This document shows, one piece after another, positions 8,680 to 17,919 of a stretch of DNA of 60,159 bases (the stretch's first letter is position 1; each line of letters opens with the position of its first letter). The stretch lies in assembly GCF_024609785.1 (NCBI RefSeq), contig NZ_JANHJQ010000003.1:1-60159 (forward strand), given 5' to 3'. The position numbers and the translations under genes are program-made. Source of the stretch: Pseudalkalibacillus decolorationis (GTDB lineage: Bacteria; Bacillota; Bacilli; Bacillales; Fictibacillaceae). The notes under the pieces were generated by a model. That model saw only the letters and a program-made list of their open reading frames with translations, had not been told where the DNA came from and did no database searches.

Positions 8680-9573
8680 ATGACACAAAATCTATTAGTT
8701 GTTGGATCTGGAATTATGGGAAGAGGAATTGCATTCGCTGCAGCTATCGGGGGTTATAACGTAACTTTACAAGACATTTTGGAAGAGAAACTAAAAGAAG
8801 CTAGAACAGAAATCTCCTGGTACTTTAATAAGGCTGTTGAGAAAGGAAAAATTGAAGAGTTCGAGGAGGATGCTGTTAAGTCTAGAATTTCATATTCTAC
8901 AAATCTAGAAGTAGAAGCAAAAAAAGCAGATTTTGTAATAGAAGCTGTCCCTGAAAAATTGGAAATCAAGAAAACGGTATTTGAAGTGTTGGATCAGTAT
9001 TGTCCTCCACATACAATTCTAGCAACGAATACTTCCACGATGAGCCCTACTGAAATTGGATCGTATACAAGGCGCTCGGATAAAGTTATTGCAATGCACT
9101 TCTTTAATCCAGTACCAAAAATGAAACTCGTTGAAATTATAAGAGGATTGGAAACAAGTGATGAAACGAGTGAATTGACCAGAATGATAGCTCTAAATAT
9201 GAAAAAAGAAACCGTTCTTGTAAATGAATATCCGGGCTTTATTACGAGTAGAATTAGCAGTTTGGTAGGGAATGAAGCTTTTAACATGCTAATGGAGGGT
9301 GTAGGAACTCCTGAAGAAATTGATCAAGCGATTGAGCTAGGACTTAATTATCCGATGGGACCATTTAAATTAGGTGATTTAGTCGGATTAGACACAAGGT
9401 TAAGAAATCTTGAGTATTTGTACAATACGTTAGGGGAACGATTTCGGCCAAGCCCTTTACTAGTTAAGTATGTGAAGGCGGGGAGGCTAGGTAGGAAAAC
9501 TGGAAAAGGCGTATATGACTACTCAGTTAAAAGTGAGGCTCAAAAAGATGAATCTAAAACACCTGTTAGTTGA
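8680..9573 (+). CDS. 3-Hydroxyacyl-CoA dehydrogenase (Hbd/PaaH family)
   Basis: A 297-residue NAD-dependent dehydrogenase that oxidises 3-hydroxyacyl-CoA to 3-oxoacyl-CoA. The N-terminal Rossmann motif is GSGIMGRGIA (about 8-17). The family signature HFFNPVPKMKLVEIIRG (about 141-157) contains the catalytic His. The C-terminal part (NYPMGPFKLGDLVGLD) completes a normal-length protein. RBS AGGGGTGA precedes the ATG. The gene end overlaps the next start by 26 bases. In this operon it would act on the open-chain product of the ring-cleaving or hydrating step. Confidence 0.88.
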   Translation: MTQNLLVVGSGIMGRGIAFAAAIGGYNVTLQDILEEKLKEARTEISWYFNKAVEKGKIEEFEEDAVKSRISYSTNLEVEAKKADFVIEAVPEKLEIKKTVFEVLDQYCPPHTILATNTSTMSPTEIGSYTRRSDKVIAMHFFNPVPKMKLVEIIRGLETSDETSELTRMIALNMKKETVLVNEYPGFITSRISSLVGNEAFNMLMEGVGTPEEIDQAIELGLNYPMGPFKLGDLVGLDTRLRNLEYLYNTLGERFRPSPLLVKYVKAGRLGRKTGKGVYDYSVKSEAQKDESKTPVS

Positions 9574-10324
9574 TATTCAAAATAATATTGGGACCATAAC
9601 CATTAACCGGCCGAAGCAGCGTAATTCAATGGACGTAGATAGTTGGGAAGAATTAAAGAGCGGTGTTCGATTTTTGAATAATCACAAATTGGTAAGAGTA
9701 ATTGTTATTACTGGTGCTGGAAGAAAATCCTTTGCAGCTGGAGCAGATATTGAATGGCTCAAGAACAGAAAACCACTTGATATTTATGGGTCTGCTGTGC
9801 AGGATGTTTTGTTGGAACTGTACAGATCATACAAACCTATTATTGCAGCTGTAAATGGGTATGCCCTAGGTGGAGGCTGTGAATTAATGACTGCTTGTGA
9901 TTTTAGAATTGCAAGCAGTCATGCAAAAATGGGCCAACCAGAAATAAATCTTGGTATCCTTCCAGCCGGTGGAGGTACTCAACAACTGACTAAAATTGTT
10001 GGATTGCAGAATGCAAAAGAGCTTGTTCTAACTGGTAAAATTATTGATGCAGATGAAGCATATCGGATAGGTTTAGTGAATGAAGTTGTTGAGCACGAAT
10101 TCCTAATGGATAAAGTTTATACGCTAGCCTCTAATTTGGCTAACAAACCTCCTGTTGCTCTGAAGTTAGCAAAGATTTCTCTAAACGAGAGTGCGACAGC
10201 TGATTTGTCCTCAGGGTTAGCATTAGAAAAAGCGCTACAAGCTGTATTGTTTGGTACAAAAGATAAAGAAGAAGGAACGGAAGCATTTTATGATAAGAGA
10301 CAACCGAACTTTGTTGGAGAATAG
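9548..10324 (+). CDS. Enoyl-CoA hydratase/isomerase
   Basis: A 258-residue canonical crotonase. The start is placed at the ATG at 9548, giving MNLKHLLVD, because it has a GTGAGG RBS and yields the usual family length. The frame is open further upstream. Oxyanion-hole segments FAAGADIEWL and GGGCEL are present, and both catalytic Glu positions are retained (GQPEINLG and AKELVLTG), unlike the first crotonase of the operon. It should hydrate an enoyl-CoA, or a cyclic diene-CoA in the manner of Dch. It is the last gene before the terminator. Confidence 0.85.
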   Translation: MNLKHLLVDIQNNIGTITINRPKQRNSMDVDSWEELKSGVRFLNNHKLVRVIVITGAGRKSFAAGADIEWLKNRKPLDIYGSAVQDVLLELYRSYKPIIAAVNGYALGGGCELMTACDFRIASSHAKMGQPEINLGILPAGGGTQQLTKIVGLQNAKELVLTGKIIDADEAYRIGLVNEVVEHEFLMDKVYTLASNLANKPPVALKLAKISLNESATADLSSGLALEKALQAVLFGTKDKEEGTEAFYDKRQPNFVGE

Positions 10325-10360
10325 AGAGCAAACCCCTAAATTATATATTGTAACTTAGAG

Positions 10361-10387
10361 CCTCCAAAACCCGTTTTGGAGGTTTTT
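10361..10387 (+). terminator. Terminator of the acyl-CoA operon
   Basis: CCTCCAAAAC (10361-10370) pairs perfectly with GTTTTGGAGG (10373-10382), 2-base loop as drawn, followed by TTTTT. Confidence 0.85.
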
Positions 10388-10487
10388 ATATAAGGGTTCA
10401 GTTTTAGTTTTTTTCTGTTTTTTTAGTTGGTTCTTAAAAAATAGAGCCCAAATAATAATGATAGGAACCATTCAGTTGTTTAAACTA

Positions 10488-11264
10488 TTATTGTAAAAAC
10501 AAAGAGGAACCATCCTCGGAGGGATCGTTATTAAAAATAAAGTCATTAATTTTATCTTGCCATAACATTTCTAGAACCATTCTATACTCAAGTACATAAT
10601 CATTAAGAAATGTCTTTTGATTTTCGGAACTTAATCCTAAGAATCCTTTTGTATAGCTCATCATCCTAACAATTGCGTCAATTTGGTCATGTATAAGTCT
10701 TTCGGGATGCCCTTCTGGTAGAACAGCTTTATCATACAACTTCATTTTTATTTCGCTTTCTAAGTCTAGCTTACAAATTCTGTTTAATTTAGTAGCTGCA
10801 TTATTCTTTATTCCTCTTTGGATGTACATTCTTGGGACTTCTTTGTTTATTTGATACCGTTCAACTTGCGACGGAGTTATCTGTAACTGATTGGCAACTT
10901 CTGGCTTAGTCTCTCCCTTGTCTATTAATAATTTGATTAAATCATACTTTAACAGCCAAGGTACCCGATCAAAGGTGTACAACTTTTTTAAAACCAAATA
11001 AATTTGTCCCTTTTCACTTGTGTATGGAGCAACCCAACAGGGGACCTTCTTATTTGAGTCAATAAAGTGTAATGTTTCATATTCTTGATACCCATCGATT
11101 AATTGATAAGACTTCTGTGTGGGATTTGATTCAACTGTTAAATAAGGAAAAAGTGTGCCTTTCGCCTTAATGAAATTTAATCTTTTATATAATGTCTCAT
11201 ACGATGGAAGATGTCTATAAAAAAGATGAATGTCTTGTAAGTTAATAAACTCAATTTTGTACAT
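10488..11264 (-). CDS. ParB N-terminal-domain-like DNA-binding protein
   Basis: A 258-residue protein starting at 11264 with MYKIEFINL behind RBS GAGGGAGGTG. The open frame extends 33 codons further upstream but without RBS. The N-terminal 100 residues have the ParB/Srx layout (INLQDIHLFY, YQLIDGYQEYETL, VPCWV). A helix-turn-helix follows (KGETKPEVANQLQITPSQVERY, about 140-160). There is no Spo0J CTP-binding GERRxRA motif, so it is not a chromosome-partitioning ParB. It is convergent with the upstream operon. Proteins of this type are often orphan regulators. Function unknown. Confidence 0.55.
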   Translation of the reverse strand: MYKIEFINLQDIHLFYRHLPSYETLYKRLNFIKAKGTLFPYLTVESNPTQKSYQLIDGYQEYETLHFIDSNKKVPCWVAPYTSEKGQIYLVLKKLYTFDRVPWLLKYDLIKLLIDKGETKPEVANQLQITPSQVERYQINKEVPRMYIQRGIKNNAATKLNRICKLDLESEIKMKLYDKAVLPEGHPERLIHDQIDAIVRMMSYTKGFLGLSSENQKTFLNDYVLEYRMVLEMLWQDKINDFIFNNDPSEDGSSLFLQ

Positions 11265-11453
11265 TTTCTGCACCTCCCTCATGATAAAAATATGAGGAAG
11301 GAAAATTGTCCTATTACTAAAGTTATGTGACAGTGACTTGCATTTAAGATGTTGGATGAACAAAAAGAAATATCAGGATCATCTTATTAAAGCAAAAGAC
11401 AAGTGTATGTATTTGCGATGTTAACTTAGTTATCAACAAGAGCTTGTGTTACC

Positions 11454-11690
11454 GTGTTGTCTGTCGTAAAAAAAGCGGAACAAGATGAAGGACTGGTCAT
11501 TCGGTTATTCAATCCATCAAGAGCAGAAGGAACGGATAGTGTGATATCCTTTAAGGCAGAGGTGGAAAAAAGCGAAGAGGTTAACTTGAATGAGGAAGCT
11601 ATACGTGAACTCGAACCTAAAGACGGTACCTTTTCGATGACTCACCATCATTGTCAGCAAAAATCTTACAAAGTGCATCTAAAACAATAA
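11454..11690 (+). pseudogene. C-terminal remnant of a GH38 alpha-mannosidase (mngB-like)
   Basis: A 78-codon open segment reads LSVVKKAEQDEGLVIRLFNPSRAEG..VNLNEEAIRELEP, which is like the extreme C-terminus of glycoside hydrolase family 38 alpha-mannosidases. No catalytic region and no RBS are present. The coding sequence upstream of 11454 is not recognisable, so about 90% of the gene is deleted. The intact glycerate kinase gene 75 bases downstream supports the reading that this was mannosylglycerate hydrolase, which releases glycerate. Based on recognition of a short segment only. Confidence 0.6.
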
Positions 11691-11765
11691 AATTTTCAAA
11701 ACAGCACCCCCTGGTCAAGAGTAGATCGGGTGGGTCTGTTTATTTTTAAGGAGGCCACATATGTC

Positions 11766-12902
11766 ATGAAAATCGTCATTGCCCCCGATTCATTTAAAGA
11801 AAGCTTGTCTGCACCGGAAGTGGCGAGCGCTGTTGAGAAGGGATTCCGCCAAGTGCTTCCGGAGGCTGAATATGTGAAAGTCCCAATGTCTGATGGGGGA
11901 GAAGGGCTGGTCGAGGCGCTTGCCAATGCTACAGATGGACAAATCATAGAAAAGCAGGTGACCGGTCCGCTTGGTGACCCTGTGCAAGGCTTTTTCGGAA
12001 TTTCAGGTGACGGGAAGACAGCTGTGATTGAAATGGCAGCTGCTTCTGGTTTACATCTCGTATCCCAAAACAAACAAAATCCGTTAATGACGACGTCACG
12101 GGGTACCGGGGAGCTGATACTTGAGGCGCTTGATCATGGGGTTGAACATATGATCATCGGCTTAGGTGGGAGTGCGACGAATGACGGCGGGGTAGGCATG
12201 CTTCAAGCACTCGGTGTCCAATTGTTAGATACTGATGGACGGAATATCGGTGACGGCGGAGGAGTACTGTCACAGTTAGCCAACATTGATATCTCTCAAT
12301 TGGATAGGCGACTTGCTGAAGTGAAGCTGGATATCGCTTGTGACGTCAGCAACCCATTGTTAGGTCCACAAGGGGCATCAAGCGTGTTCGGTCCGCAAAA
12401 AGGAGCAACCCCAGAAATGGTGCAAACACTTGAGGGCAATCTGACCCATTTTTCCGATGTCATCGAACGTGATTTGGGTAAGCGTGTGGCGCACGTAGCA
12501 GGCGCCGGAGCTGCCGGAGGACTTGGGGCGGCATTCATCGCTTTTCTGCCATCAACTTTAAAAAAAGGGATCGAGATTGTTATGGAAGCTTGCCATTTAG
12601 AAGAACATGTAAAAGAGGCAGACCTTGTCATTACCGGAGAAGGGAAAATTGACAGTCAGACGGCATACGGCAAAGTTCCTGCTGGTGTTGCTGATATCGC
12701 CAAAAAGTATGAGGTACCTGTTATCGGGATAGCTGGTTCTCTATCTGAAGGGCATGAAGCGGTACACGAGCACGGTATAGACGCATTGTTCAGTTCAGTG
12801 CCGGGTGTCATAACGATTGAAGAAGCACTAGGAAATGCACCGGAAAATATTCAACGAACTTCGAAGAATATCGCTTCCGTGATTAAAATCTTTTTACAAT
12901 GA
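11766..12902 (+). CDS. glxK: Glycerate kinase (GlxK/GarK family)
   Basis: A 378-residue glycerate kinase that phosphorylates D-glycerate with ATP. Start is the ATG at 11766 (MKIVIAPDSFKESLSA) after AAGGAGG. Family hallmarks are the N-terminal PDSFKESL, the MSDGGEG segment, GLGGSATNDGGVGMLQALG (split near 128-146), and ITGEGKIDSQTAYGK near residue 284. Its GC content is visibly higher than that of the flanking genes. It follows the alpha-mannosidase remnant and probably once consumed the glycerate released by that enzyme. A hairpin terminator follows. Confidence 0.92.
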   Translation: MKIVIAPDSFKESLSAPEVASAVEKGFRQVLPEAEYVKVPMSDGGEGLVEALANATDGQIIEKQVTGPLGDPVQGFFGISGDGKTAVIEMAAASGLHLVSQNKQNPLMTTSRGTGELILEALDHGVEHMIIGLGGSATNDGGVGMLQALGVQLLDTDGRNIGDGGGVLSQLANIDISQLDRRLAEVKLDIACDVSNPLLGPQGASSVFGPQKGATPEMVQTLEGNLTHFSDVIERDLGKRVAHVAGAGAAGGLGAAFIAFLPSTLKKGIEIVMEACHLEEHVKEADLVITGEGKIDSQTAYGKVPAGVADIAKKYEVPVIGIAGSLSEGHEAVHEHGIDALFSSVPGVITIEEALGNAPENIQRTSKNIASVIKIFLQ

Positions 12903-12947
12903 AGATAGGATTATTTCCCCTTCTTTAAAATGAACATTATAATATCT

Positions 12948-12995
12948 AGCCCGAATAATGGACACGTATAACATGTCTATGGTTCGGGGCTTTTT
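12948..12995 (+). terminator. glxK terminator whose stem copies the IS end hairpin
   Basis: The stem starts AGCCCGAATAATGGACA and closes with TGTCTATGGTTCGGGGCT, followed by TTTTT. The 16 bases CCCGAATAATGGACAC are identical to the IS end at 290 (minus strand), and similarity continues through TATAA to the TCGGG..TTTTTGT arm. It may be a relic of the same IS family now serving as terminator. Confidence 0.6.
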
Positions 12996-13302
12996 GTTAT
13001 TAGTCTCTAAGTCTGAATGGGTCCGAACTCTGGTTTCAGATCATTGATGATTTCGAGTGCTATTTAGTTGTAGTGTCATAATGATATGTTTAATTTGATA
13101 GTGTAAGGTAAAGACAGCTGACAATCCTCACTGAATTACAGTTGCTTTCATGATTTCTTGTATATTTTTACCTCCAGTTTGTATCGATAAACCTTTTTAA
13201 TATCTTCCATTTTTGAAAACTCCTAATCGTTATCTTCCTAATTTTGTAGCTTCCATATAGACCTTACTTTTTATTACATAGGTATAATCCGTATTAAAAC
13301 AA
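12996..13302. other. Intergenic DNA without recognised gene
   Basis: AT-rich sequence between glxK and the repeat. The only hint of coding is a 20-codon minus-strand frame beginning MEDIKKVYRYK near 13212, with a weak GGAG upstream. It is too short to call. Confidence 0.4.
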
Positions 13303-13430
13303 AAGAATAACCACGAAATTTGCAAGAGGACTATAGTCTGTATCCTCCCGAAATGTGTCGTGCAAGGCTGTAGATTGCTAGTCCAATAGATCGGTATTTT
13401 GTGTTTTTTGATGTTCTTTGAAAACTACTC
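13303..13430 (+). repeat. Diverged intergenic repeat, copy A
   Basis: This segment aligns with 43878-44005 in the same orientation. Conserved blocks in order: AATTT(G/A)CAA, AGGACTATAGT (13326-13336), CCCGA(A/C)ATGTGT (13348-13359), an AGG.TGT block, CTAG.C.AATA, and GT/AGTTTTTTGATG (13401-13412). Spacing between blocks is preserved to within a few bases. It ends about 105 bases upstream of the SEC-C protein gene. Identity unknown. Confidence 0.55.
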
Positions 13431-13535
13431 ATACCGGAGAGAATCCCTTACTTCCAGTGTTGTAATAGGTTCATTCTATGTTTTACAATATAATAAGATG
13501 TAACAAAGCTGAAGGTATTTGAGAGGAGCTTCTAT

Positions 13536-14765
13536 ATGCTTGCACCAGAAAAAGTAAAACCATTTCTTTTACATGAGGAAGGTCTTATTCGTCGTTGGGC
13601 CGTCGAGTATTTTTCAGAAGGGTTTATTGATGGGTTTGATAAACGTGAAATAATGCCGCTCGTCCTAGAGGGTTGTGAGATGTATCCAGAGCAAGAAATG
13701 GATAATAGGCTCGTTTTATCCCACGCAAAATCTTTACCTCAAACCACTGAAACTATCCAAACGATCCTAGCTAAAATGAAAACTAAGAAGGAAATTAACT
13801 TTTGGTATAAAGGTATTATTGAAAATGCAGATCCGACTCTACTAGCAACTTTCCTAGAAGAGATACAATTACGACTATCAAAGGAATCCTATGAAACGAT
13901 TCTGAAAAGGATTGAATTTACGAAGCAGGATACAGATTTGCTTTGGGACGAATTATTAAGGTTTGGAGATGAAGCTCGAGGTAAGTATATCAACGATTTT
14001 AATTATAAATACGGAAAATATCTCGCATGGGAGCTTGCGAGAAGAAACGATCTTTCCTCCGATCAAATTCTGGACCAGTTTGAATCGTATAACCCTGATA
14101 CATATAGGGGATATAGTAACATCTACCTTGCGTTTATCTTTGGTGAGCGTCGTATTGAGGAAGCTATTCCAGCCTTAATAGAATGGCTTGCCTATGAATT
14201 TGAAGCTGAAATTGCCGCAGAAGCGTTACCTAAGATTGGCAGCAAAAAAACAATCGGTCTTATTAAAGAGCAATTTATAAAAAGGAATGATTTCGGTTTT
14301 AACATGTTTGCAAGCAGTGTCCTAGCGAACCTCAAGTGCGAAGAGGCTGAACAAGCAATCATTGAACTACTTGATGATGAGGAATTGGATGACATAACCG
14401 CAATCACTGCTTTGGCGGATGGACTTTGTAAATTGATTTCTACAAAAGGAATTCCGAATGTAAAGCAATACATTGATGACGAGTACTATGATCCAGGGTA
14501 TTTACCACTAAAGCAATCCTTATATGCCACATGTGTCATTTCAGGGTATGAATTATCGGAGCTTCCTCAATGGAAGCAGGACTTTCAAGAAAAGAGTCAA
14601 TCTCGAAATGGAACAGATCATCCAATGTTCGATCATGCTGATCCTATGTTTTCTGAAACGGCTTTTCAACCTCAAAGTCCTATTGTGAATGAGAATAAAG
14701 TTGGAAGAAATGAACCATGTCCATGCGGAAGCGGGAAAAAATACAAAAAATGCTGTGGGAAATGA
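13536..14765 (+). CDS. HEAT-like repeat protein with C-terminal SEC-C motif
   Basis: A 409-residue soluble protein. The N-terminal 340 residues are helical and contain HEAT/PBS-lyase-like repeats ([39 protein letters not shown]). The last 20 residues form a SEC-C metal-binding motif ([20 protein letters not shown]), as at the end of SecA and many uncharacterised proteins. RBS GAGAGGAG precedes the ATG. It ends 16 bases before the beta-CASP hydrolase gene, so the two are probably co-transcribed. Function unknown. A nucleic-acid or ribosome-associated role is a guess. Confidence 0.7.
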   Translation: MLAPEKVKPFLLHEEGLIRRWAVEYFSEGFIDGFDKREIMPLVLEGCEMYPEQEMDNRLVLSHAKSLPQTTETIQTILAKMKTKKEINFWYKGIIENADPTLLATFLEEIQLRLSKESYETILKRIEFTKQDTDLLWDELLRFGDEARGKYINDFNYKYGKYLAWELARRNDLSSDQILDQFESYNPDTYRGYSNIYLAFIFGERRIEEAIPALIEWLAYEFEAEIAAEALPKIGSKKTIGLIKEQFIKRNDFGFNMFASSVLANLKCEEAEQAIIELLDDEELDDITAITALADGLCKLISTKGIPNVKQYIDDEYYDPGYLPLKQSLYATCVISGYELSELPQWKQDFQEKSQSRNGTDHPMFDHADPMFSETAFQPQSPIVNENKVGRNEPCPCGSGKKYKKCCGK

Positions 14766-14781
14766 AAGGAAGTCATGCTTC

Positions 14782-17505
14782 ATGAAAGTTAGTATTTTAG
14801 GTGGCGGGAATGAAATTGGGGCTTCTTGTTTGCATATCGAGCTTGCTGATACAACCATATTAATAGATGCCGGTATGCGGATGCACGGGGACAATGCCTT
14901 GCCAGCCTTTGGAATGTTAAGTGAGCTCAGTGACCCGGATGTCATTTTGGTTACACACGCACATGCTGACCATATTGGCGCATTGCCTATTGTTCACTCG
15001 CTTTTTCCGAATGTCCCCATTTATACAACACCCCCAACAATAGATTTAATGAAAATCATGATGAAGGATTCGTTTAAAATTTTGGAAGAACGTACACGCC
15101 TGACACAAACGCTTATGCCCTATACAGACGATCAAATAAATTCGTTGCTTGAGTCTCTCCTCGTTTTTCCAGCGAATGGTGTTCTCAAGATTGGCAGTGT
15201 CAAAATAACCGCTTTCCGTGCTGGTCATATCCTCGGAGCTGTCATGTTTTTAATCGAAGGAGAGGGCGAGTCTCTTTTTGTAACCGGAGACTTATCCTTT
15301 CGTTCAGGGCGGACAATACCGGGTGCCCAAGTTCCACAAGATATTGAGCCGGATGTTGTGATCATGGAGTCAACCTACGGAAATCGGATGCATACGGACC
15401 GAAACACGGAGGAGAAGCGACTTGCTGAAAATGTGGCAGAAATTATTAGCAATGGAGGGTTTGCTTTAATTCCAGCCTTCGCTCTTGGACGTGCTCAAGA
15501 GGTATTGCTGATTCTCCAGGATTATATGGAAAAAGGTCTTATCCCTGCGTTTCCGATTTATGTGGATGGACTTGTTACACCGATCAGTCGTATTTATAAG
15601 AGCTATCCTCATTATTTAAAAGGCCCTGTGTCACATCGTATCAAAGTGAATGGAGATGCCTTTTTGACAGAGGGTCGTTGTATTGCGGTAACACCGAAGG
15701 AACGAGAAAAGATCCTTGCTAGCAAACCAGGCTGTATCGTCGCCTCTTCAGGTATGTTAACGGGCGGTGCGAGTGCTTGGTATGCCGAAAAGCTTTTATC
15801 CGATGAAAAAAATGCGATCTTCATAACAGGTTATCAAGATGAAGAAAGCCCTGGGCGGCGGCTTCTTTCACTAGCAGACGGAACTGAAAAGACGCTTGAA
15901 TTGAACGGGAGAGTCTATCCTGTTTCATGCCAAATTGGAAAATACGGATTGTCGGCACATGCAGATGCTGAGGAAATGAATCGGTTTATTGAATCGCTAA
16001 AGCCAACCTACACGTTGCTGGTTCATGGTGATGATGATGCCAGAAATGAGCTTGGTAACAAAATAGACCCAAGGTTTAACCCTATACTAACGGAAAATGG
16101 TGAGTCCTATCCGTTTAAGAAAAGAAAGTCTGGAAAGGGCATCGTTGGAAAAAGGTATCGAACCAGTCGTGAACATACACAGCTTCGGGATAAAATAGGA
16201 AGCTTGATCCTTTACCGAGAAACGGACGAACAGCCTCTTAAACTAGTCATTTGTACAGGAGTTCGTCCGAAAGCGAACACCTTGATGTGTCAAACACTGA
16301 AAGGGAAAACAGTACACTTGGCACCGAATCAAATCCATGAAACGGTTGGAAAATGGAACAAATCAATGGAAGAGCTGGAAGAGGCGGTACAGCGAGTATT
16401 TACATTCAGCCGACCTTATATTGAAAACATCAATTGGAGTTTGATACCGGACCGAATTGTCTCCCTCCAGGAAATATACAAGGCATTACAAATTACAACA
16501 GCAGAAGAACAACTAGCTATTGCTTTGGCGCTCCAAGCGATCCCTAATGAACATCGTCATCTAGATCCTGAACGAACAGTTGGATATAAATTAACGGATG
16601 AGCTTAAAAAAGCGCTCACGATACTCGATCTACCGATTCAGGCATTGAAAACCAACCCGACCTTTGCGATGGACAGTGTAAGAGAACAATTGAAAGACCA
16701 TCCCCGGTTTATACGTTGCGGGGTGGAGCATCCTGGGACGGATCGTGAATCATTAACGATTTCGTTCGATTTTCCGGACGGTGTAACGAAGGACGAGCGT
16801 GAAAAAATTGCGGAAAACGTGCTTCAGCAAACGGGTTGGAAGGTAACATATTCGGATTCAGTCAGGCAAGACGCCATTCAACCACTACTGGCTTCATTAC
16901 TTGGACGAGCAATGGAAGGACCATCTATTCATTTAAACGAAAAGCTTGTAGTAATGAAAGAAGCAAAACCGAATCAAGCAGAAGCTGCTATTTCCCAGTT
17001 TACGAGAATAACCGGTTTCCAATTACAGTTTTCAGATCAGTTATCACAAGCTGGATCTGCTCCTAAAACGGATTCAATTTACAAGTCGAAAGCAGATGGA
17101 AAGGTTATGGAAAATAATCAAGCGATAGAGGAAACAAAGAAATGGGCAAATGACCGAGGTATCAAAATATATAAAACGAGCTTTCGTCAATACAATGAAC
17201 AAACGATCATGGAGATTCATTTCATTTCTCCAGAAGTGGCGAAAAGGCATGAGATCGATTTGGAGGAATTGTCATACAGGACGGGTTTGTCGGTGACTTT
17301 TGCCAAGCAGCCAAAACAAAATGAAATCATTCAAACTACGAAAGAAGTCATTCCGTCAGAATGGGGCATGACGAAAAACCCCTCGCTTCATATGGACAAA
17401 GCAATGGTTTCGATTAAACTATCGTCTACTCCGAACGATACGGAAGCAAAGAAAGTGGATTCATTAATTGAGAATTTGACAGGGTACTCACTTCAGATTA
17501 AATAG
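14782..17505 (+). CDS. Large MBL-fold beta-CASP RNA-processing-type hydrolase
   Basis: A 907-residue protein. Start is ATG at 14782 (MKVSILGGGNEIGASC) after GAAAGGAAG. An open frame extends upstream into the SEC-C gene but lacks an RBS. The metallo-beta-lactamase core has HAHADHIGAL (about 59-68), GHILGAVM and GDLSFRSG. The beta-CASP insert has ESTYGNR, VASSGMLTGG and the late LSAHADAEEM histidine motif, as in CPSF-73-like nucleases. The core ends near residue 460. The remaining 450 residues are not recognised and are much longer than usual for this family. It probably cleaves RNA. It is paired with the SEC-C protein. Confidence 0.75.
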   Translation: MKVSILGGGNEIGASCLHIELADTTILIDAGMRMHGDNALPAFGMLSELSDPDVILVTHAHADHIGALPIVHSLFPNVPIYTTPPTIDLMKIMMKDSFKILEERTRLTQTLMPYTDDQINSLLESLLVFPANGVLKIGSVKITAFRAGHILGAVMFLIEGEGESLFVTGDLSFRSGRTIPGAQVPQDIEPDVVIMESTYGNRMHTDRNTEEKRLAENVAEIISNGGFALIPAFALGRAQEVLLILQDYMEKGLIPAFPIYVDGLVTPISRIYKSYPHYLKGPVSHRIKVNGDAFLTEGRCIAVTPKEREKILASKPGCIVASSGMLTGGASAWYAEKLLSDEKNAIFITGYQDEESPGRRLLSLADGTEKTLELNGRVYPVSCQIGKYGLSAHADAEEMNRFIESLKPTYTLLVHGDDDARNELGNKIDPRFNPILTENGESYPFKKRKSGKGIVGKRYRTSREHTQLRDKIGSLILYRETDEQPLKLVICTGVRPKANTLMCQTLKGKTVHLAPNQIHETVGKWNKSMEELEEAVQRVFTFSRPYIENINWSLIPDRIVSLQEIYKALQITTAEEQLAIALALQAIPNEHRHLDPERTVGYKLTDELKKALTILDLPIQALKTNPTFAMDSVREQLKDHPRFIRCGVEHPGTDRESLTISFDFPDGVTKDEREKIAENVLQQTGWKVTYSDSVRQDAIQPLLASLLGRAMEGPSIHLNEKLVVMKEAKPNQAEAAISQFTRITGFQLQFSDQLSQAGSAPKTDSIYKSKADGKVMENNQAIEETKKWANDRGIKIYKTSFRQYNEQTIMEIHFISPEVAKRHEIDLEELSYRTGLSVTFAKQPKQNEIIQTTKEVIPSEWGMTKNPSLHMDKAMVSIKLSSTPNDTEAKKVDSLIENLTGYSLQIK

Positions 17506-17600
17506 TCTTTAGTATATAAAAGGTGATGAGTGAAAAATGAATTCTTAAACGGTGGAGGACGGTATAAGACTGTAAAAGGACAATGAACATTCGTATTGAT

Positions 17601-17638
17601 GTAGCATGGGTTTGATAACATTCCCGTGCTACTTTTTT
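17601..17638 (+). terminator. Terminator of the SEC-C/beta-CASP operon
   Basis: GTAGCATGGG (17601-17610) pairs with CCCGTGCTAC (17623-17632), one wobble, followed by TTTTTT. Confidence 0.85.
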
Positions 17639-17919
17639 CCGTTTAAAGAATAGTAAGAAAAGATATATATCACTGTTATCCCCCAATAGTAGGTGGTAGT
17701 AGTGTACTACTTTTTGTTGGGAACAGTTGTTGGGATTGTAGTTTGTTTGGCATCGGAATTTACACAAAAAATAAATATGCTTTTTGATATGGCTATAAAG
17801 CCCACCTAGCTGTTGGGGCAACGAGCAAATACATCTTACATTCCCTTTTTTCTTCCGGGAACCTGAATGACGGCAAGGCGGAGCCCCCCTTAATGAAGGG
17901 CATTGCGTTTGTCTCTTTC
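17639..17919. other. Intergenic DNA without recognised gene
   Basis: No credible gene in this stretch on either strand. A short hairpin-like GTAGTGTACTAC lies near 17698-17709. Minus-strand frames here lack starts with ribosome binding sites and resemble nothing known. It probably includes decayed DNA next to the transposase remnant. Confidence 0.4.

Noticed and set aside
11696-12073. Minus-strand open frame of 125 codons opposite glxK
   Set aside because: It lies antisense to a clear glycerate kinase, has no ribosome binding site and no family-like features; a compositional shadow of a higher-GC gene.
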